Of a DNA stretch of 64,000 nucleotides, positions 19,719 through 28,599 are shown piece by piece. The stretch spans positions 186,001-250,000 of the forward strand of contig JARLIY010000132.1 in assembly GCA_031291475.1 (NCBI GenBank), written 5' to 3'. The translations under genes were made by a program, and so were the position numbers. The DNA comes from Xanthobacteraceae bacterium (GTDB taxonomy: Bacteria > Pseudomonadota > Alphaproteobacteria > Rhizobiales > Xanthobacteraceae). The notes below the pieces were generated by a model. That model made no database searches. It saw only the letters and a list, made by a program, of their open reading frames with translations, and had not been told where the DNA came from. The stretch's first letter is position 1, and each line of letters starts with the position of its first letter.

Positions 19719-20483
19719 ATGAGACAGCTGATCGTTCCGAGCGTTTGCCTCGCCCTTCTTGCGACGACGGCGCTCGCCCAAACGCCACCGCCGCCGCCGG
19801 CGATTGGCGTGACCGCACCCACCGCCTGGGGTCAGCAGGCCGATATTCAGGGAATCGTGAAGGCGTTCAAGATGACGCCCGTCGGCGATCTCGAAGGCAT
19901 GATCTTGACGGACGGCACCGAGGTTCACGTCCCGCCGCATCTGTCGTCGCTGCTCGCGACAGTCGTGCGTCCAGGCGAAGCGGTTCGGGTGCTCGGCTGG
20001 CGCGGCAGCGTACCGAACTTCATTGTGGCGACTTCGTTGACTGGCCAGCGCGGCCAGAGCGTTGTCGACCAAGGTCCGCCACCTCCCGGCACAATGCCTC
20101 CTCCACCACCTCCCGGCCAACCGGCGCCGGGTGCACAACAGGCTACAGTCCAAGGGCGGGTCCAGCAGGTCCTCCACGGGCCAGCCGGGGATGTGAACGG
20201 CGCACTGCTCGACGATGGGACCACCATCAAGGTCCCCCCGCCGCTCAGATGGCAGGCTTCGTCCGGTTTGCAGCCTGGCCAAGTTGTCACCGTCCAAGGA
20301 TGGGTCTTGTCCAACGCCTACGGGCGCGTGGTCGATGCACAGACGATCGGCGCGGGCCCAATGCAGTTGACCCAAGCGCCGAGGCCGGATGGCGCTCCGC
20401 CGCCGCCACCTGGAATGGCACCGCCTCCCGCTCCGCCTACGGTCGGCGCCGCGCCGCCTCCGCCGCCCGCGGCTGCGCAATGA
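19719..20483 (+). CDS. secreted protein with two tandem OB-like repeats and proline-rich linkers
   Basis: 254 residues. Signal peptide MRQLIVPSVCLALLATTALA. Two copies of a ~70-residue unit follow: GIVKAF...GDLEGMILTDGTEVHVPPHL...VRPGEAVRVLGWR, and GRVQQVL...GDVNGALLDDGTTIKVPPPL...LQPGQVVTVQGWV. The pattern (D-G-T-x-hydrophobic-P, then PGxxVxVxGW) suggests an OB-fold or SH3-like barrel. The units are separated and flanked by Pro/Gly-rich linkers. AAAGGAG lies seven bases before the ATG. The paired histidine kinase also has a proline-rich extracytoplasmic part. Confidence 0.8.
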   Translation: MRQLIVPSVCLALLATTALAQTPPPPPAIGVTAPTAWGQQADIQGIVKAFKMTPVGDLEGMILTDGTEVHVPPHLSSLLATVVRPGEAVRVLGWRGSVPNFIVATSLTGQRGQSVVDQGPPPPGTMPPPPPPGQPAPGAQQATVQGRVQQVLHGPAGDVNGALLDDGTTIKVPPPLRWQASSGLQPGQVVTVQGWVLSNAYGRVVDAQTIGAGPMQLTQAPRPDGAPPPPPGMAPPPAPPTVGAAPPPPPAAAQ

Positions 20484-20657
20484 TCCTCCGATGATGCCGG
20501 CACTGCGACCGCGAGGGCGCGGACCAATGAGGCGCCTGCAATAGTTCGCGGAACTTCGCTCAGCAACCCGAGTTCAGTTTGCGCGAATTGGTGCAGGCGG
20601 CCGGACGCCCTCCGTTGACATTAGTCACGTCGAAACCATTCCAGACGAATTGATGAG

Positions 20658-21929
20658 GTGCCTGAGGTGCCGGCGAATTCAGATGGAAAGTCCCGCGCAA
20701 TTTGGCCCTTGCAGTCGTTGAATTTCTTCATGGCCGACATGCAGGCGGGGATTGGACCCTTCCTGGGCGTGTTCTTGCTGGCGCACGGCTGGCAGAGCGG
20801 TCTCATCGGATCGGTGATGTCCATCGGCGGCGTCGCCGGCATGGTGATGACCGGGCCGGCCGGGGCGCTGATCGATGCAACATCGCATAAGCGCAATTAC
20901 GTCATCATCCCTGGCGTCTGTACGGTGCTCGCGTCCGCCGTCATCCTGCTCTCTCAGAATTTTTGGTTGATTGCCGTTTCCCAGATCGCGACCGCGATTG
21001 CCGGAGCGGCGATCGGACCGGCGGTGAGCGGGATCACGCTCGGCATCGTGCGTCAGTCCGGCTTCAATAGGCAAGTCGGACATAACCAGGCCTTCAATCA
21101 CGCCGGCAACATGGTAGGCGCGGGATTATCAGGACTGCTGGGCTGGATGTTTGGCTTGACCGCGGTTTTTTGGCTCGCCGCTGTCTTTGCCGTGCTTTCC
21201 ATCATCTCGGTATTGATGATTCCCGGCGATGCCATCGACAACCGGGTGGCTCGCGGGATGAAAGAAGGCGAGTCCGATGATCAGGCGAGCGGATACCGCG
21301 TACTCATCGAGTGCAAGCCGCTGCTAGTCCTCGCCGCGGCGCTGGCCTTGTTCCACTTGGGCAATGCCGCGATGCTGCCGCTGTACGGGTTGGCCGTCGT
21401 CGCCGACAAACAAAGCGACCCCGCCGGTTTTGTAGCCCTTACCATTGTCGTCGCTCAGGGTGTCATGATCGTCGTGTCTCTGATCGCGATGCGGATGGCC
21501 GAGAAGGAAGGGTTGTGGCTTGTTCTGCTTGTCTCGTTTGTTGCCCTCCCGATCCGGGGCCTGATTGCTGCATTTGTGATCAATCGCTGGGGCGTCTATC
21601 CGGTGCAAATCCTCGACGGTGTCGGGGCGGGTTTGCAGAGTGTTGCGGTTCCTGCCTTGGTGGCGCGAATCCTGAACGGCACCGGGCGGGTCAACGTCGG
21701 CCAGGGTGCGGTCATGACGATGCAAGGTCTTGGCGCGTCTCTGAGCCCGGCACTCGGCGGCTGGATCGCGCAGGAGATCGGTTACAGCGCCATGTTCGTC
21801 ATCCTGGGCAGCTTCGCCCTGGGCTCCGTGGCTCTTTGGATCGGATTTGCATCGATCCTCAAGCCGGCTTGCGCGGAAACACCGGATCAAAGTTCTCCGG
21901 CTGCCGATCCCCTCGGAGCAGCGGCATGA
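20658..21929 (+). CDS. major facilitator superfamily transporter
   Basis: ~423 residues with about 12 hydrophobic segments. The loop between TM2 and TM3 reads GPAGALIDATSHKR, close to the MFS motif A pattern (G-x3-D-x2-x-R/K-R/K). A central hydrophilic loop (MKEGESDDQASGY) separates the two halves. GTG at 20,658 or 20,667 are both possible starts. It is followed 72 bp downstream by the ArsB-like gene on the same strand, so export of a toxic ion or drug is plausible; substrate unknown. The 174 bp before it hold no recognisable feature. Confidence 0.87.
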   Translation: MPEVPANSDGKSRAIWPLQSLNFFMADMQAGIGPFLGVFLLAHGWQSGLIGSVMSIGGVAGMVMTGPAGALIDATSHKRNYVIIPGVCTVLASAVILLSQNFWLIAVSQIATAIAGAAIGPAVSGITLGIVRQSGFNRQVGHNQAFNHAGNMVGAGLSGLLGWMFGLTAVFWLAAVFAVLSIISVLMIPGDAIDNRVARGMKEGESDDQASGYRVLIECKPLLVLAAALALFHLGNAAMLPLYGLAVVADKQSDPAGFVALTIVVAQGVMIVVSLIAMRMAEKEGLWLVLLVSFVALPIRGLIAAFVINRWGVYPVQILDGVGAGLQSVAVPALVARILNGTGRVNVGQGAVMTMQGLGASLSPALGGWIAQEIGYSAMFVILGSFALGSVALWIGFASILKPACAETPDQSSPAADPLGAAA

Positions 21930-22001
21930 CATGATGCGCGCAGATCAGCTTTCGCAGATCAAGAGCCGTCCGATCGCGCCACCAAACAGATTTTACTTTG
22001 A

Positions 22002-23288
22002 ATGATTACTTCACCTGCATTCGGGCTTCCCGATATGTCGCCTCAGTTGATGACCTGGACCATCGCAGCGCTCGCAACAGCCGGCGTCATTCTGCGGCCC
22101 TTCAATCTGCCTGAAGCGATCTGGGCGGTGGCCGGCGCGGTCCTGCTTATTGTCCTGGGGCTGATCTCGATCCCGGATGCGCTGACAGGCGTCGCCAAAG
22201 GCACCGACGTTTATCTTTTCCTCTTCGGCATGATGATCCTGGCCGAGATTGCGCGCGAGGTAGGTCTCTTTGACTGGCTGGCAGCAGTCGCAACCCGCCA
22301 AGCCAAAGGCTCTGCGCGACGATTATTCGTGCTAACCTATGGGGTCGGCACGCTAGTAACGATCTTTCTGTCAAATGACGCGACAGCGGTCGTGCTGACG
22401 CCGGCAGTCGCCGCGGCCGTAAATACTGCCAAGGCCAAGGAGCCTCTGCCCTATTTGTTGATCTGCGCCTTCATCGCCAACGCGGCCTCGTTCGTCCTGC
22501 CGATCTCGAACCCCGCCAATCTCGTCATCTACGGCAATCATATGCCGCGGCTGTTGCAGTGGCTGCCCGCATATTTGCTGCCTTCGGCGTTGTCCATCGC
22601 TGCAATCTACTTGGTGCTGAGATGGACCCAGCGGGTCGCCCTTCATCAACAGATTGCCAAGGACGTGCCGGTTCCGTCCCTTTCGGGAGGAGGCAAGACG
22701 GCCGCTCTTGGAATTGCGTCGACGGCCGTCGCACTCCTCGTTGCGTCCGCCCTCGACATTCAGCTCGGAATGCCTACTGCGATCGCAGGGACTGTCACGG
22801 CGACGGTCGTGCTGATCCGCGACCGGAAGGGCCCGTGGGACATCGTCAAGGATATTTCCTGGGGCGTACTGCCGCTCGTCGCCGGGCTTTTCGTGTTGGT
22901 CGAGGCACTCGATAAGACCGGTGTCATCGGCATGATCACTGCGCTCCTGCATCAAGGAGCGGAGTTCTCAGCAACTTGGACTGCTTGGAGCGTCGGCATC
23001 ATCGTCGCTATTGCCAGCAACCTTATCAACAATCTGCCGACAGGATTGATCGCCGGCAGCGCGGTCCAAAGCGCTCAAACGCCGGATCACATTACGCGCG
23101 CCGTCCTGATTGGCGTGGACCTTGGGCCGAACCTGTCAGTCACCGGCTCGCTCGCCACCATTCTGTGGCTCGTAGCGCTGCGCCGCGAAGGTCAGACTGT
23201 CGGCGTTGGCTCGTTCCTGAAGCTCGGCATTGTGATTATGCCGCCCGCTCTGCTGCTGGCGATCGGGGCAGCATTGCTTGTCCCGTGA
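22002..23288 (+). CDS. ArsB-like ion transporter (IT superfamily)
   Basis: 428 residues, about 11-12 TM segments. Typical ArsB/SLC13-type signatures occur twice, in inverted order: FLSNDATAVVLTPAV (first half) and SNLINNLPTGL (second half). The family-typical GVDLGPNLSVTGSLATILWLV lies near the C-terminus. Likely arsenite/antimonite or another anion efflux. No arsR or arsC is nearby, so arsenite specificity is inferred from the family only. Confidence 0.83.
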   Translation: MITSPAFGLPDMSPQLMTWTIAALATAGVILRPFNLPEAIWAVAGAVLLIVLGLISIPDALTGVAKGTDVYLFLFGMMILAEIAREVGLFDWLAAVATRQAKGSARRLFVLTYGVGTLVTIFLSNDATAVVLTPAVAAAVNTAKAKEPLPYLLICAFIANAASFVLPISNPANLVIYGNHMPRLLQWLPAYLLPSALSIAAIYLVLRWTQRVALHQQIAKDVPVPSLSGGGKTAALGIASTAVALLVASALDIQLGMPTAIAGTVTATVVLIRDRKGPWDIVKDISWGVLPLVAGLFVLVEALDKTGVIGMITALLHQGAEFSATWTAWSVGIIVAIASNLINNLPTGLIAGSAVQSAQTPDHITRAVLIGVDLGPNLSVTGSLATILWLVALRREGQTVGVGSFLKLGIVIMPPALLLAIGAALLVP

Positions 23289-23307
23289 ACAAACCGGAGG
23301 ATCAATT

Positions 23308-23763
23308 ATGCAAGATTTGAGCGCCGCCTGGCTCTATCCCATCATCCTCGTAGCTGGAGCGTTGCAGGCTTGGGGGCCGCCGATGAATGGCGCGTTGCGT
23401 AATGCGCTGACAAATCCGTGGCTCGCCAGCCTTGTCTCCTTCCTGCCAATCGTCGCGTTTCTCGCTTGCCTGGTTCTGTGTCAGCCCCGCCCGTTACCGA
23501 CCCTCGCGGGAGTCACCACAATGCCCTGGTGGGCTCCGCTCGGCGGTCTGGTCGGCGCATTCGCTGTCGTTGCGGGCTTGTTGTTCGTCAACAAGGTCGG
23601 CGCCGGCCCGTTTGCCGGATTGACGATCACCGCGAACATTCTCATGTCACTGGTGATCGACAAATTCGGTTGGTTCGGCATGGACACTCATCCGCTTAAC
23701 GGGTGGCGGATGCTCGGGGCAGCTTTGATGGTGGCGGGCATTGCACTGATCGCAAGGTTCTAG
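23308..23763 (+). CDS. DMT-type small membrane transporter (DUF606/YdcZ family)
   Basis: 151 residues with five hydrophobic helices. The DUF606 look is clear: PIILVAGALQAWGPPMNGALRNALTNPWLASLVSF, then WWAPLGGLVGAF...FVNKVGAGPFAGLTITANILMSLVIDKFGWFG and the C-terminal GWRMLGAALMVAGIALI. GGAGG stands before the ATG at 23,308, 20 bp after the stop of the ArsB-like gene, so they form one operon. Substrate unknown. The 220 bp after it contain nothing identified before repeat copy 2. Confidence 0.85.
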   Translation: MQDLSAAWLYPIILVAGALQAWGPPMNGALRNALTNPWLASLVSFLPIVAFLACLVLCQPRPLPTLAGVTTMPWWAPLGGLVGAFAVVAGLLFVNKVGAGPFAGLTITANILMSLVIDKFGWFGMDTHPLNGWRMLGAALMVAGIALIARF

Positions 23764-23982
23764 AAGACGTGGGCGTAAGCCGTTAGGCAAGGGCCGAAGA
23801 CTTGGAGATGTCTGATGTGGGGTCAATCGCGTCGCTTTAGCGATGTCCGCTTCATGTCCGGGTGGTACCCCGGTGGCCGGACAATGTAGAGCCCAGCTCC
23901 GGGAAGCGGATAACTTTTTCATTAGCGCCATCAGAGCGCCGGACGCGAGCTCTTTCTCCGTCCAAAAATTCGGCAGCGCGGC

Positions 23983-24208
23983 TACGTCGCTCCGCGTAGA
24001 TGCCGTTATTCTTTTCTGAAACGGTGTTTTTTAAATTTTCAATGCAGGCTTTTTTTTGGGAATCTCTTTTTCGTTTTTTGGCAAAGCGAGGGGTGCGAAA
24101 GCCCCCATCACGTTTTGCGAATTGCCCCCGCGCGGCCGATCGTACCCCCTACCTCGTCGAGCTCCGAAGCGCCGCGCCAGGCGCGAGCCTATTGGTCGGG
24201 CACGTCTA
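23983..24208. repeat. dispersed island repeat, copy 2
   Basis: Aligns with copy 1 from CGCTCCGC and GATGCCGTTATT through the T-rich tract, CTTTTTCGTTTTTTGGCA, CCCCATCACGTTTTGCGAA and CTCGTCGAGCTCCGAAGC. Same orientation as copies 1 and 3. Its right end runs into the 3' end of the DUF2235 gene, so the last codons of that gene may come from the repeat. Confidence 0.8.
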
Positions 24209-25490
24209 CGCGAGGATCGTCAGCCCGAACGGAAGTTTGCAACTGCGCGGGATCAACCTTCTTGCGCTGTGCCCACTCGGCAAGGTTAGCCGGGCGATAC
24301 GTTGGATCAGCGCGCCACCGCTGGAACACGCTGACGTCGATCGTTTCGTTGACGTTGATGTGGCTTCCGTCTTCTCGAACATCCGGCTCTCGGCCGATGG
24401 TGCGATAAAGAGGCGAAGAAACCACAGCGTACAATCCATAGCCAAATGACTTGTAGGAGTCTGCGATCGGCGCCCTCAGAGCGTCACCATCCAGATCGAC
24501 CTCCGATCGGAATGAAAGTCCCTGCGATTCCGCCTTCTTCATCATCCAGCGCAGCGGAGCCTGAGCAAGAAGATCGGTCTGATAGCCGCCTCCCACATTG
24601 GCATGGGCGCCTACAAACCAGCGCTGCTCGACGCTAGAGAGTGGCCGCGGCTGCGCGATGACGGCGTTCGGGTCTTTCGGATGGCGAACGTCCCAGAGGG
24701 TCGGCGCGAAGTCGTTCCGGTGCTCATCGAGCGCAAGCGCGTGATACCCATTCAGGATGTGGATGCGTAGCCCCGTCTGGAGATAATCGAACTGGGACCG
24801 GCTAATGCCCGGAATATCGCCAACCTCGAGGCCGACAGAGCCGACGGTGTCCCACACGCCGATGACCTTCACGTTCGCGGGTTGGGAGTATTTGAGCAGC
24901 CACTTTTCCTGCTCGGTCAGCTTGCTGGTGTCTCCCGACGCTTCCATTTCCTTCAATGTCCAGATGCTTTCCTCGTTTCCCTTCTTGTAGCGATCAAAGA
25001 GTTCCGACACGCCGATCGGCGCGCCTGCTTTCAGGATGCCATCGATGGCGATCAATCCTGCCAGGCTTCTGGCCGTAAACGCGCCCCGGCTGAAACCGAA
25101 AATGAAGATTTCGTCGCCGTCGTTATAATTTTCGATAAGCCAATCGTAAGCCAGACGGATGTTGTCATCGAGCCCCTGGCCGAACACACCGCCCAGAAAC
25201 CCATTGACCCCGACCTCGTAGTAGACGAGCTGAGGCTTGCCATCCTTGCTTTTCGAGGCAGCGAGCGCCCGCATGCGCCAGACGTTCGTGTTGCTGTCGA
25301 CGCTGTTCCACGTGCCATCGAGGAAAAGAGCGAGGCGCTTTTGTTTCTGCTCTGCGCCTGCAAAGTTCCGATCGGTGCCACTTTTTTCCGAAGGACGGCT
25401 AGCAACCACCGCGATCGCGACGATGACCCCGATCGCAAAAAGAAGGATGACCCAGTGCGCGATCCGCTCGATCCATCGCAGAACCTTCAC
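24189..25490 (-). CDS. DUF2235 alpha/beta-hydrolase, membrane-anchored
   Basis: 433 residues, GTG start. An N-terminal TM anchor (ahead of residue 32) is followed by a DUF2235 hydrolase: RLALFLDGTWNS, YYEVGVNG, the nucleophile elbow FIFGFSRGAFTARSLAGL (GFSRG) and WDTVGSVGL, then HALALDEHRNDFAPTLW and WFVGAHANVGGGYQTD. DUF2235 includes Tle1-type phospholipase effectors of type VI secretion and housekeeping hydrolases; nothing here points to T6SS. The start overlaps the stop of a 76-codon upstream ORF (GTGA). Confidence 0.88.
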   Translation of the reverse strand: MKVLRWIERIAHWVILLFAIGVIVAIAVVASRPSEKSGTDRNFAGAEQKQKRLALFLDGTWNSVDSNTNVWRMRALAASKSKDGKPQLVYYEVGVNGFLGGVFGQGLDDNIRLAYDWLIENYNDGDEIFIFGFSRGAFTARSLAGLIAIDGILKAGAPIGVSELFDRYKKGNEESIWTLKEMEASGDTSKLTEQEKWLLKYSQPANVKVIGVWDTVGSVGLEVGDIPGISRSQFDYLQTGLRIHILNGYHALALDEHRNDFAPTLWDVRHPKDPNAVIAQPRPLSSVEQRWFVGAHANVGGGYQTDLLAQAPLRWMMKKAESQGLSFRSEVDLDGDALRAPIADSYKSFGYGLYAVVSSPLYRTIGREPDVREDGSHINVNETIDVSVFQRWRADPTYRPANLAEWAQRKKVDPAQLQTSVRADDPRVDVPDQ

Positions 25491-25717
25491 AGCGTGGCTC
25501 CCAGCTGCATGGCATCGGCCGACTCACGAGAGAATCGGCGAGCTTGGCGTAGAATAAGCCGTCTGCTGATTCGGTGCACGTCGCGCTCAAATAACGCGCC
25601 TTCTACTTGGTGCTCCTTAGCGTATCTAGCGGCTATCCAGATTGATGAGTTCACTTCACGCCCGGGATTTCGCCGCAGTCCGCTACGATCACCGGGATCG
25701 CCATTCGAGCAGCGCAA
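25487..25717 (-). CDS. small hypothetical protein coupled to the DUF2235 gene
   Basis: 76 residues, charged, with an amphipathic Arg/Glu-rich C-terminal half (FERDVHRISRRLILRQARRFSRESADAM). Its TGA overlaps the GTG of the DUF2235 gene, the kind of junction used by real translationally coupled pairs; this is the main support. A GTG at 25,654 is an alternative start. No family recognised. It could be a chaperone or immunity partner of the hydrolase, which is inference from position only. Confidence 0.4.
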   Translation of the reverse strand: MRCSNGDPGDRSGLRRNPGREVNSSIWIAARYAKEHQVEGALFERDVHRISRRLILRQARRFSRESADAMQLGATL

Positions 25718-25798
25718 GTCGGCGGCGGCGCGCTGCCAACTGCGGCGGCCTAGCGCAACGCAATCTGATTCACCCCTGTTTTGTCGGTCAGCTACGGC

Positions 25799-26677
25799 TT
25801 ACCGGCTCGTGAGTTGCGTTAGGTTCACGGGGTCCAGTTCGTGGAATCTTTCACCGTCATCATAATAGTTCGCACCGTCGCGGCGTAGGCACGTTACCCA
25901 CCACGGATTCGGCCGAATGGTGCTGACAAGGAAAATTTCATCGGGAGTATCGTGTCGTCCGGCTTCGGCGCGTGCCATAGCTTCCGCAACAAGTTGATGA
26001 TTGGTCGAGGACAGGTCGTTCTCTTCCATGACGAGAATGCTGCGCGCGCCTTCGTCCCGTTTCCACTTCGCGAGCTTTGCGAATTTGTCGTCGCAGACTC
26101 TTTCAAGGCGCGATCGCCGCGCGTCCTCCAGATTCCCCGAGATGCCCTCGCGCCGCCAGAATACACCGCTCAATCCGCAATCCGGCACGGACGAACGATA
26201 AAGCGCAAAGCGAAACGGCACGCCGGGCGTCGATTCTTTTTGTGCAGAATAAGGGTATCGGTCGCCGAACCGCGTCACGGGTAGCGCGCTCGCGTTCGCC
26301 GTTATCCAGCCGATCAACGCGTTTTGCACCTGCTTGATCTTGCCGCCGCTTATTCCAACCGACGCCTCCACCGGGGAATGAAGCTCCCAATATTCCCGTG
26401 CCGGCACCTTATTGGCAAAATGCGCCACGACCGGCTCGAATAGGTTCCGGTTGTGCACTTCCATCTCTATTTGGTTCTCGAAAGGCTCAATGCCTGTATG
26501 CTCGAACGCGTATAGTTGATCGCCTATCGTGCAAACATAATCGACTCGCCGATCCTTATCAGGGTCGCTTTGATCGTCTGGCGACCAACCATCACCACGG
26601 CGCAACTCCGCGACGCGCGCTTCGATGCGACGGAGCACGGCGTCGATTGCTTTTCCTTCATTGTATCCCGCGGCCAT
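25799..26677 (-). CDS. hypothetical protein, possibly nuclease-like
   Basis: 292 residues from MAAGYNEGKAIDAVLRRIEAR. Contains DRRVDYVCTIGDQLYAFEHTGIEPFENQ, which has the spacing of a PD-(D/E)xK-like core (Asp, then E-H-T at the end of a strand) seen in restriction-type proteins. The rest includes SILVMEENDLSSTNHQLV and DEIFLVSTIRPNPWWVTCL. I do not recognise a family. It is divergent from the ParB-like gene with a 76-bp spacer. An upstream in-frame ATG at 26,701 is possible. Confidence 0.65.
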   Translation of the reverse strand: MAAGYNEGKAIDAVLRRIEARVAELRRGDGWSPDDQSDPDKDRRVDYVCTIGDQLYAFEHTGIEPFENQIEMEVHNRNLFEPVVAHFANKVPAREYWELHSPVEASVGISGGKIKQVQNALIGWITANASALPVTRFGDRYPYSAQKESTPGVPFRFALYRSSVPDCGLSGVFWRREGISGNLEDARRSRLERVCDDKFAKLAKWKRDEGARSILVMEENDLSSTNHQLVAEAMARAEAGRHDTPDEIFLVSTIRPNPWWVTCLRRDGANYYDDGERFHELDPVNLTQLTSR

Positions 26678-26753
26678 TTGGCTTCGTTCCGAATCACGCA
26701 TACACCGCGATTGTAGAACGCGGCGCTTGCGCGCGTACAGTGCACGCTACACC

Positions 26754-27113
26754 ATGCCGGCCATGGATCAGTCAATGCAGATTCCGGCCGAGTGGCTACG
26801 CGAAGCGGGCGTGCAATCGTTTGCGCCGAAGGCATCAAGCTTCCGCTGCCCCGAACCACACGACCTTATCGCGCTCGCCTACATAGAACCCGTAATTCGC
26901 ACGGTACCGCTCGACTGCAACGGCTTCGCGCATGACCGAATGATCCGCGTCTTGGTGGGCATCCGCATCGGTTGCGCGTTTCAACCTATTCCAATCGAAC
27001 GGATCGAACACGGCGCACACCTTTACCGCTTGCGCGACGGCACGCATCGCTTCTATGCCTCGCGCACTCTCGGATTTTCTCACGTGCCGGCGGAGATATG
27101 TGAGGTGTACTGA
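26754..27113 (+). CDS. ParB/sulfiredoxin-fold-like small protein
   Basis: 119 residues. The C-terminal part VGIRIGCAFQPIPIERIEHGAHLYRLRDGTHRFYASRTLGFSHVPAEI follows the ParB N-terminal pattern (...I..V...DG-HR-x-A-S-x-x-LGF..IP). A lone ParB-like domain of this size is typical of mobile elements, where it may act as a nuclease or CTP-binding switch. A second ATG three codons later is an alternative start. Divergent from the 25,799 gene. Confidence 0.6.
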   Translation: MPAMDQSMQIPAEWLREAGVQSFAPKASSFRCPEPHDLIALAYIEPVIRTVPLDCNGFAHDRMIRVLVGIRIGCAFQPIPIERIEHGAHLYRLRDGTHRFYASRTLGFSHVPAEICEVY

Positions 27114-27166
27114 TTAATGAAGCCGGACACTACACCCAGCTTTGGCCTTTGGGCGCGCGGTGACCG

Positions 27167-27343
27167 TTAACGCAGGATGTCCGGCTCCGGCGGTTTTTTC
27201 TCCAGCTCGGTCGTGGTCTTTGTTTCCGCGACCGTCACCGCAGTGCCCGGCTTTAGCAGCAACGTGACTTGCACGCGCGTTCGGTCAACTGTCACGTCTA
27301 CAGTGAACGGGATCGGCTCGGGCTTGTCGTCATCGTCGGGCAT
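27167..27343 (-). CDS. small acidic-N-terminus protein, paralogue B
   Basis: 58 residues: MPDDDDKPEPIPFTVDVTVD, then a core nearly identical to paralogue A (RVQVTLLL-K-PGTAVTVAETKTTTE), ending EPDILR. Differences from the 16,620-16,805 copy are largely at the two ends. Too short to be picked up by simple length filters. Function unknown. Confidence 0.6.
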   Translation of the reverse strand: MPDDDDKPEPIPFTVDVTVDRTRVQVTLLLKPGTAVTVAETKTTTELEKKPPEPDILR

Positions 27344-27361
27344 CAGCGCGAGCGTAGCATG

Positions 27362-27694
27362 TCATCGCGGCGCGTGAAACGCTCCGCTTAAGGGGAAGGT
27401 GATCTTGTCCAGCGGGATCGTACCGAGATAGATGCACCAGTCCGCTAGCGGCGCGAAGTCATCCGGGTCATCACCTAAATGCACATCGGAAGCGTCTATG
27501 TGCACCGTGAGCATGACCGCGCCGGACTCGCAACGCCCGGCATCCGGTCCCGGCTTCCGCATAAGCCATACGGCCTTTGCGCCTTTGCCCATTTGCGGAC
27601 AGGCCCGAAGCGGGCGAGGTACTAACCCGCGCTTGCGAATGCTCGGCAGATTTTTGGGGTCCGTGAAATGGTACAGCGTCAAAGGTTCGCGCAA
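27362..27694 (-). CDS. small ADP-ribosyltransferase-like protein
   Basis: 110 residues. The start LTLYHFTDPKNLPSIRKRGLVPRPL has the H-x-T...NL-x-x-I-x-x-x-GL pattern of the DarT/KptA/ART-like superfamily. Then come AVWLMRKPGP and VMLTVHIDASDVHLGDDPDDFAPLADWCIYLGTIPLDKI, which fits the strand order of such folds. It is short for a full DarT. It may be a toxin without a visible antitoxin, or an immunity/sensor protein. The family call is by eye. Confidence 0.5.
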   Translation of the reverse strand: MREPLTLYHFTDPKNLPSIRKRGLVPRPLRACPQMGKGAKAVWLMRKPGPDAGRCESGAVMLTVHIDASDVHLGDDPDDFAPLADWCIYLGTIPLDKITFPLSGAFHAPR

Positions 27695-28167
27695 GCCAGC
27701 CTGCCTTCGGAGTCAGCCCCGCCGCTTCAAGATGGCGTCCGGGTGCGCGTCGAAGATGAGTCCGGGCGCGGGCGAAGGCAAGGGAGCGGCGATCTATTTG
27801 ATGCGGAGGGTGACGCGTTGACGTAAAGACGGGAGTTCGGGTTTCGAGCGCACGGTATTACCGCGGCTGCGATGCTTAAGCGCGTCCGAAAGTTCGGCTG
27901 GGCCGTCGCGATGACCATGCCAAAGCGGTCATCTGATTTTCGCGAAAAAGGAGATTGGTCGATGACATTAAGGCAAAAGCGGAGTAAGGACCCTCGCGGC
28001 CTCCGTTCTCGGAGCCTCGCTTGCCAGCGGTGCCATTCGGTACTGCGTAAGTGCGCGAAAACATCCTGAAACGAAAAAGCGATCCCCGCTAGGACCGCTT
28101 TCCGTAACCGTCTGGACCGATCTGCGGATCGTCCCGACACTACTGAGCGATGGAGGTCGCGTCAGCC
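27695..28167. other. 473-bp stretch without a supported gene
   Basis: Reading frames exist on both strands, but none has a ribosome-binding site, a recognisable domain or a partner. I see no repeat or RNA gene here. Confidence 0.5.
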
Positions 28168-28479
28168 ATGACAGAATCCCACAACACTGAATCGCCGTCA
28201 ATCCTCGATAAGATTCGCGAGGCGTGCAAAGATGGAATGAAGCCGTGCCCCTGCGTCACGTGCAAAAGGATCACGCCGCTGTATCTGCGGACGAGCCGGG
28301 GACCTGTCGCCTACTGCCATGAATGCTTCATGGCCGAGTTAGAAGCGAGCCACCGAAGGTTGCTCCGCCAAGCTAAGGCGGCGGGTTTCAAAACCGTTAG
28401 TGCTTGGCAGGACTGGCTGGAGCAGCAGGCCTGCCAAGCAGTGCAAGCAGGCTCTCTCCCAAAGGGCGATTGGGAGTAG
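28168..28479 (+). CDS. small zinc-finger-like hypothetical protein
   Basis: 103 residues. CPCVTCKRITPLYLRTSRGPVAYCHECFMAEL has the C-x-C-x2-C...C-x2-C spacing of a zinc ribbon, followed by an amphipathic helix (EASHRRLLRQAKAAGFKTVSAWQDWLEQQACQAV). I start at the ATG 28,168 (GGAGG about 11 bases upstream); an ATG at 28,150 is in frame. Probably DNA- or protein-binding; no partner. Confidence 0.55.
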   Translation: MTESHNTESPSILDKIREACKDGMKPCPCVTCKRITPLYLRTSRGPVAYCHECFMAELEASHRRLLRQAKAAGFKTVSAWQDWLEQQACQAVQAGSLPKGDWE

Positions 28480-28568
28480 CCATGACCTGAGATTTGGGGG
28501 CGCGCTGCAACCTCTACCCCGTAGCTCGATCACGCGGCCCGCCGGCGGAGGGTCCCACGGTCACCGTC

Positions 28569-28599
28569 CTTAAGCGCCGGTGGGGGCGCTGGGCTTAAG
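28569..28599. terminator. nested stem-loop downstream of the zinc-finger gene
   Basis: CTTAAGC ... GCTTAAG form the outer stem and GCGCC ... GGCGC an inner one, overall 31 bases. No U-tract follows, so intrinsic termination is uncertain. It could equally be a boundary hairpin of a former insertion, since a tRNA fragment lies 200 bp further on. Confidence 0.35.

Noticed and set aside
24189-25490. Type VI secretion effector call for the DUF2235 protein
   Set aside because: There are no T6SS genes (VgrG, PAAR, adaptor) nearby, and the N-terminal membrane anchor fits a resident membrane protein better.
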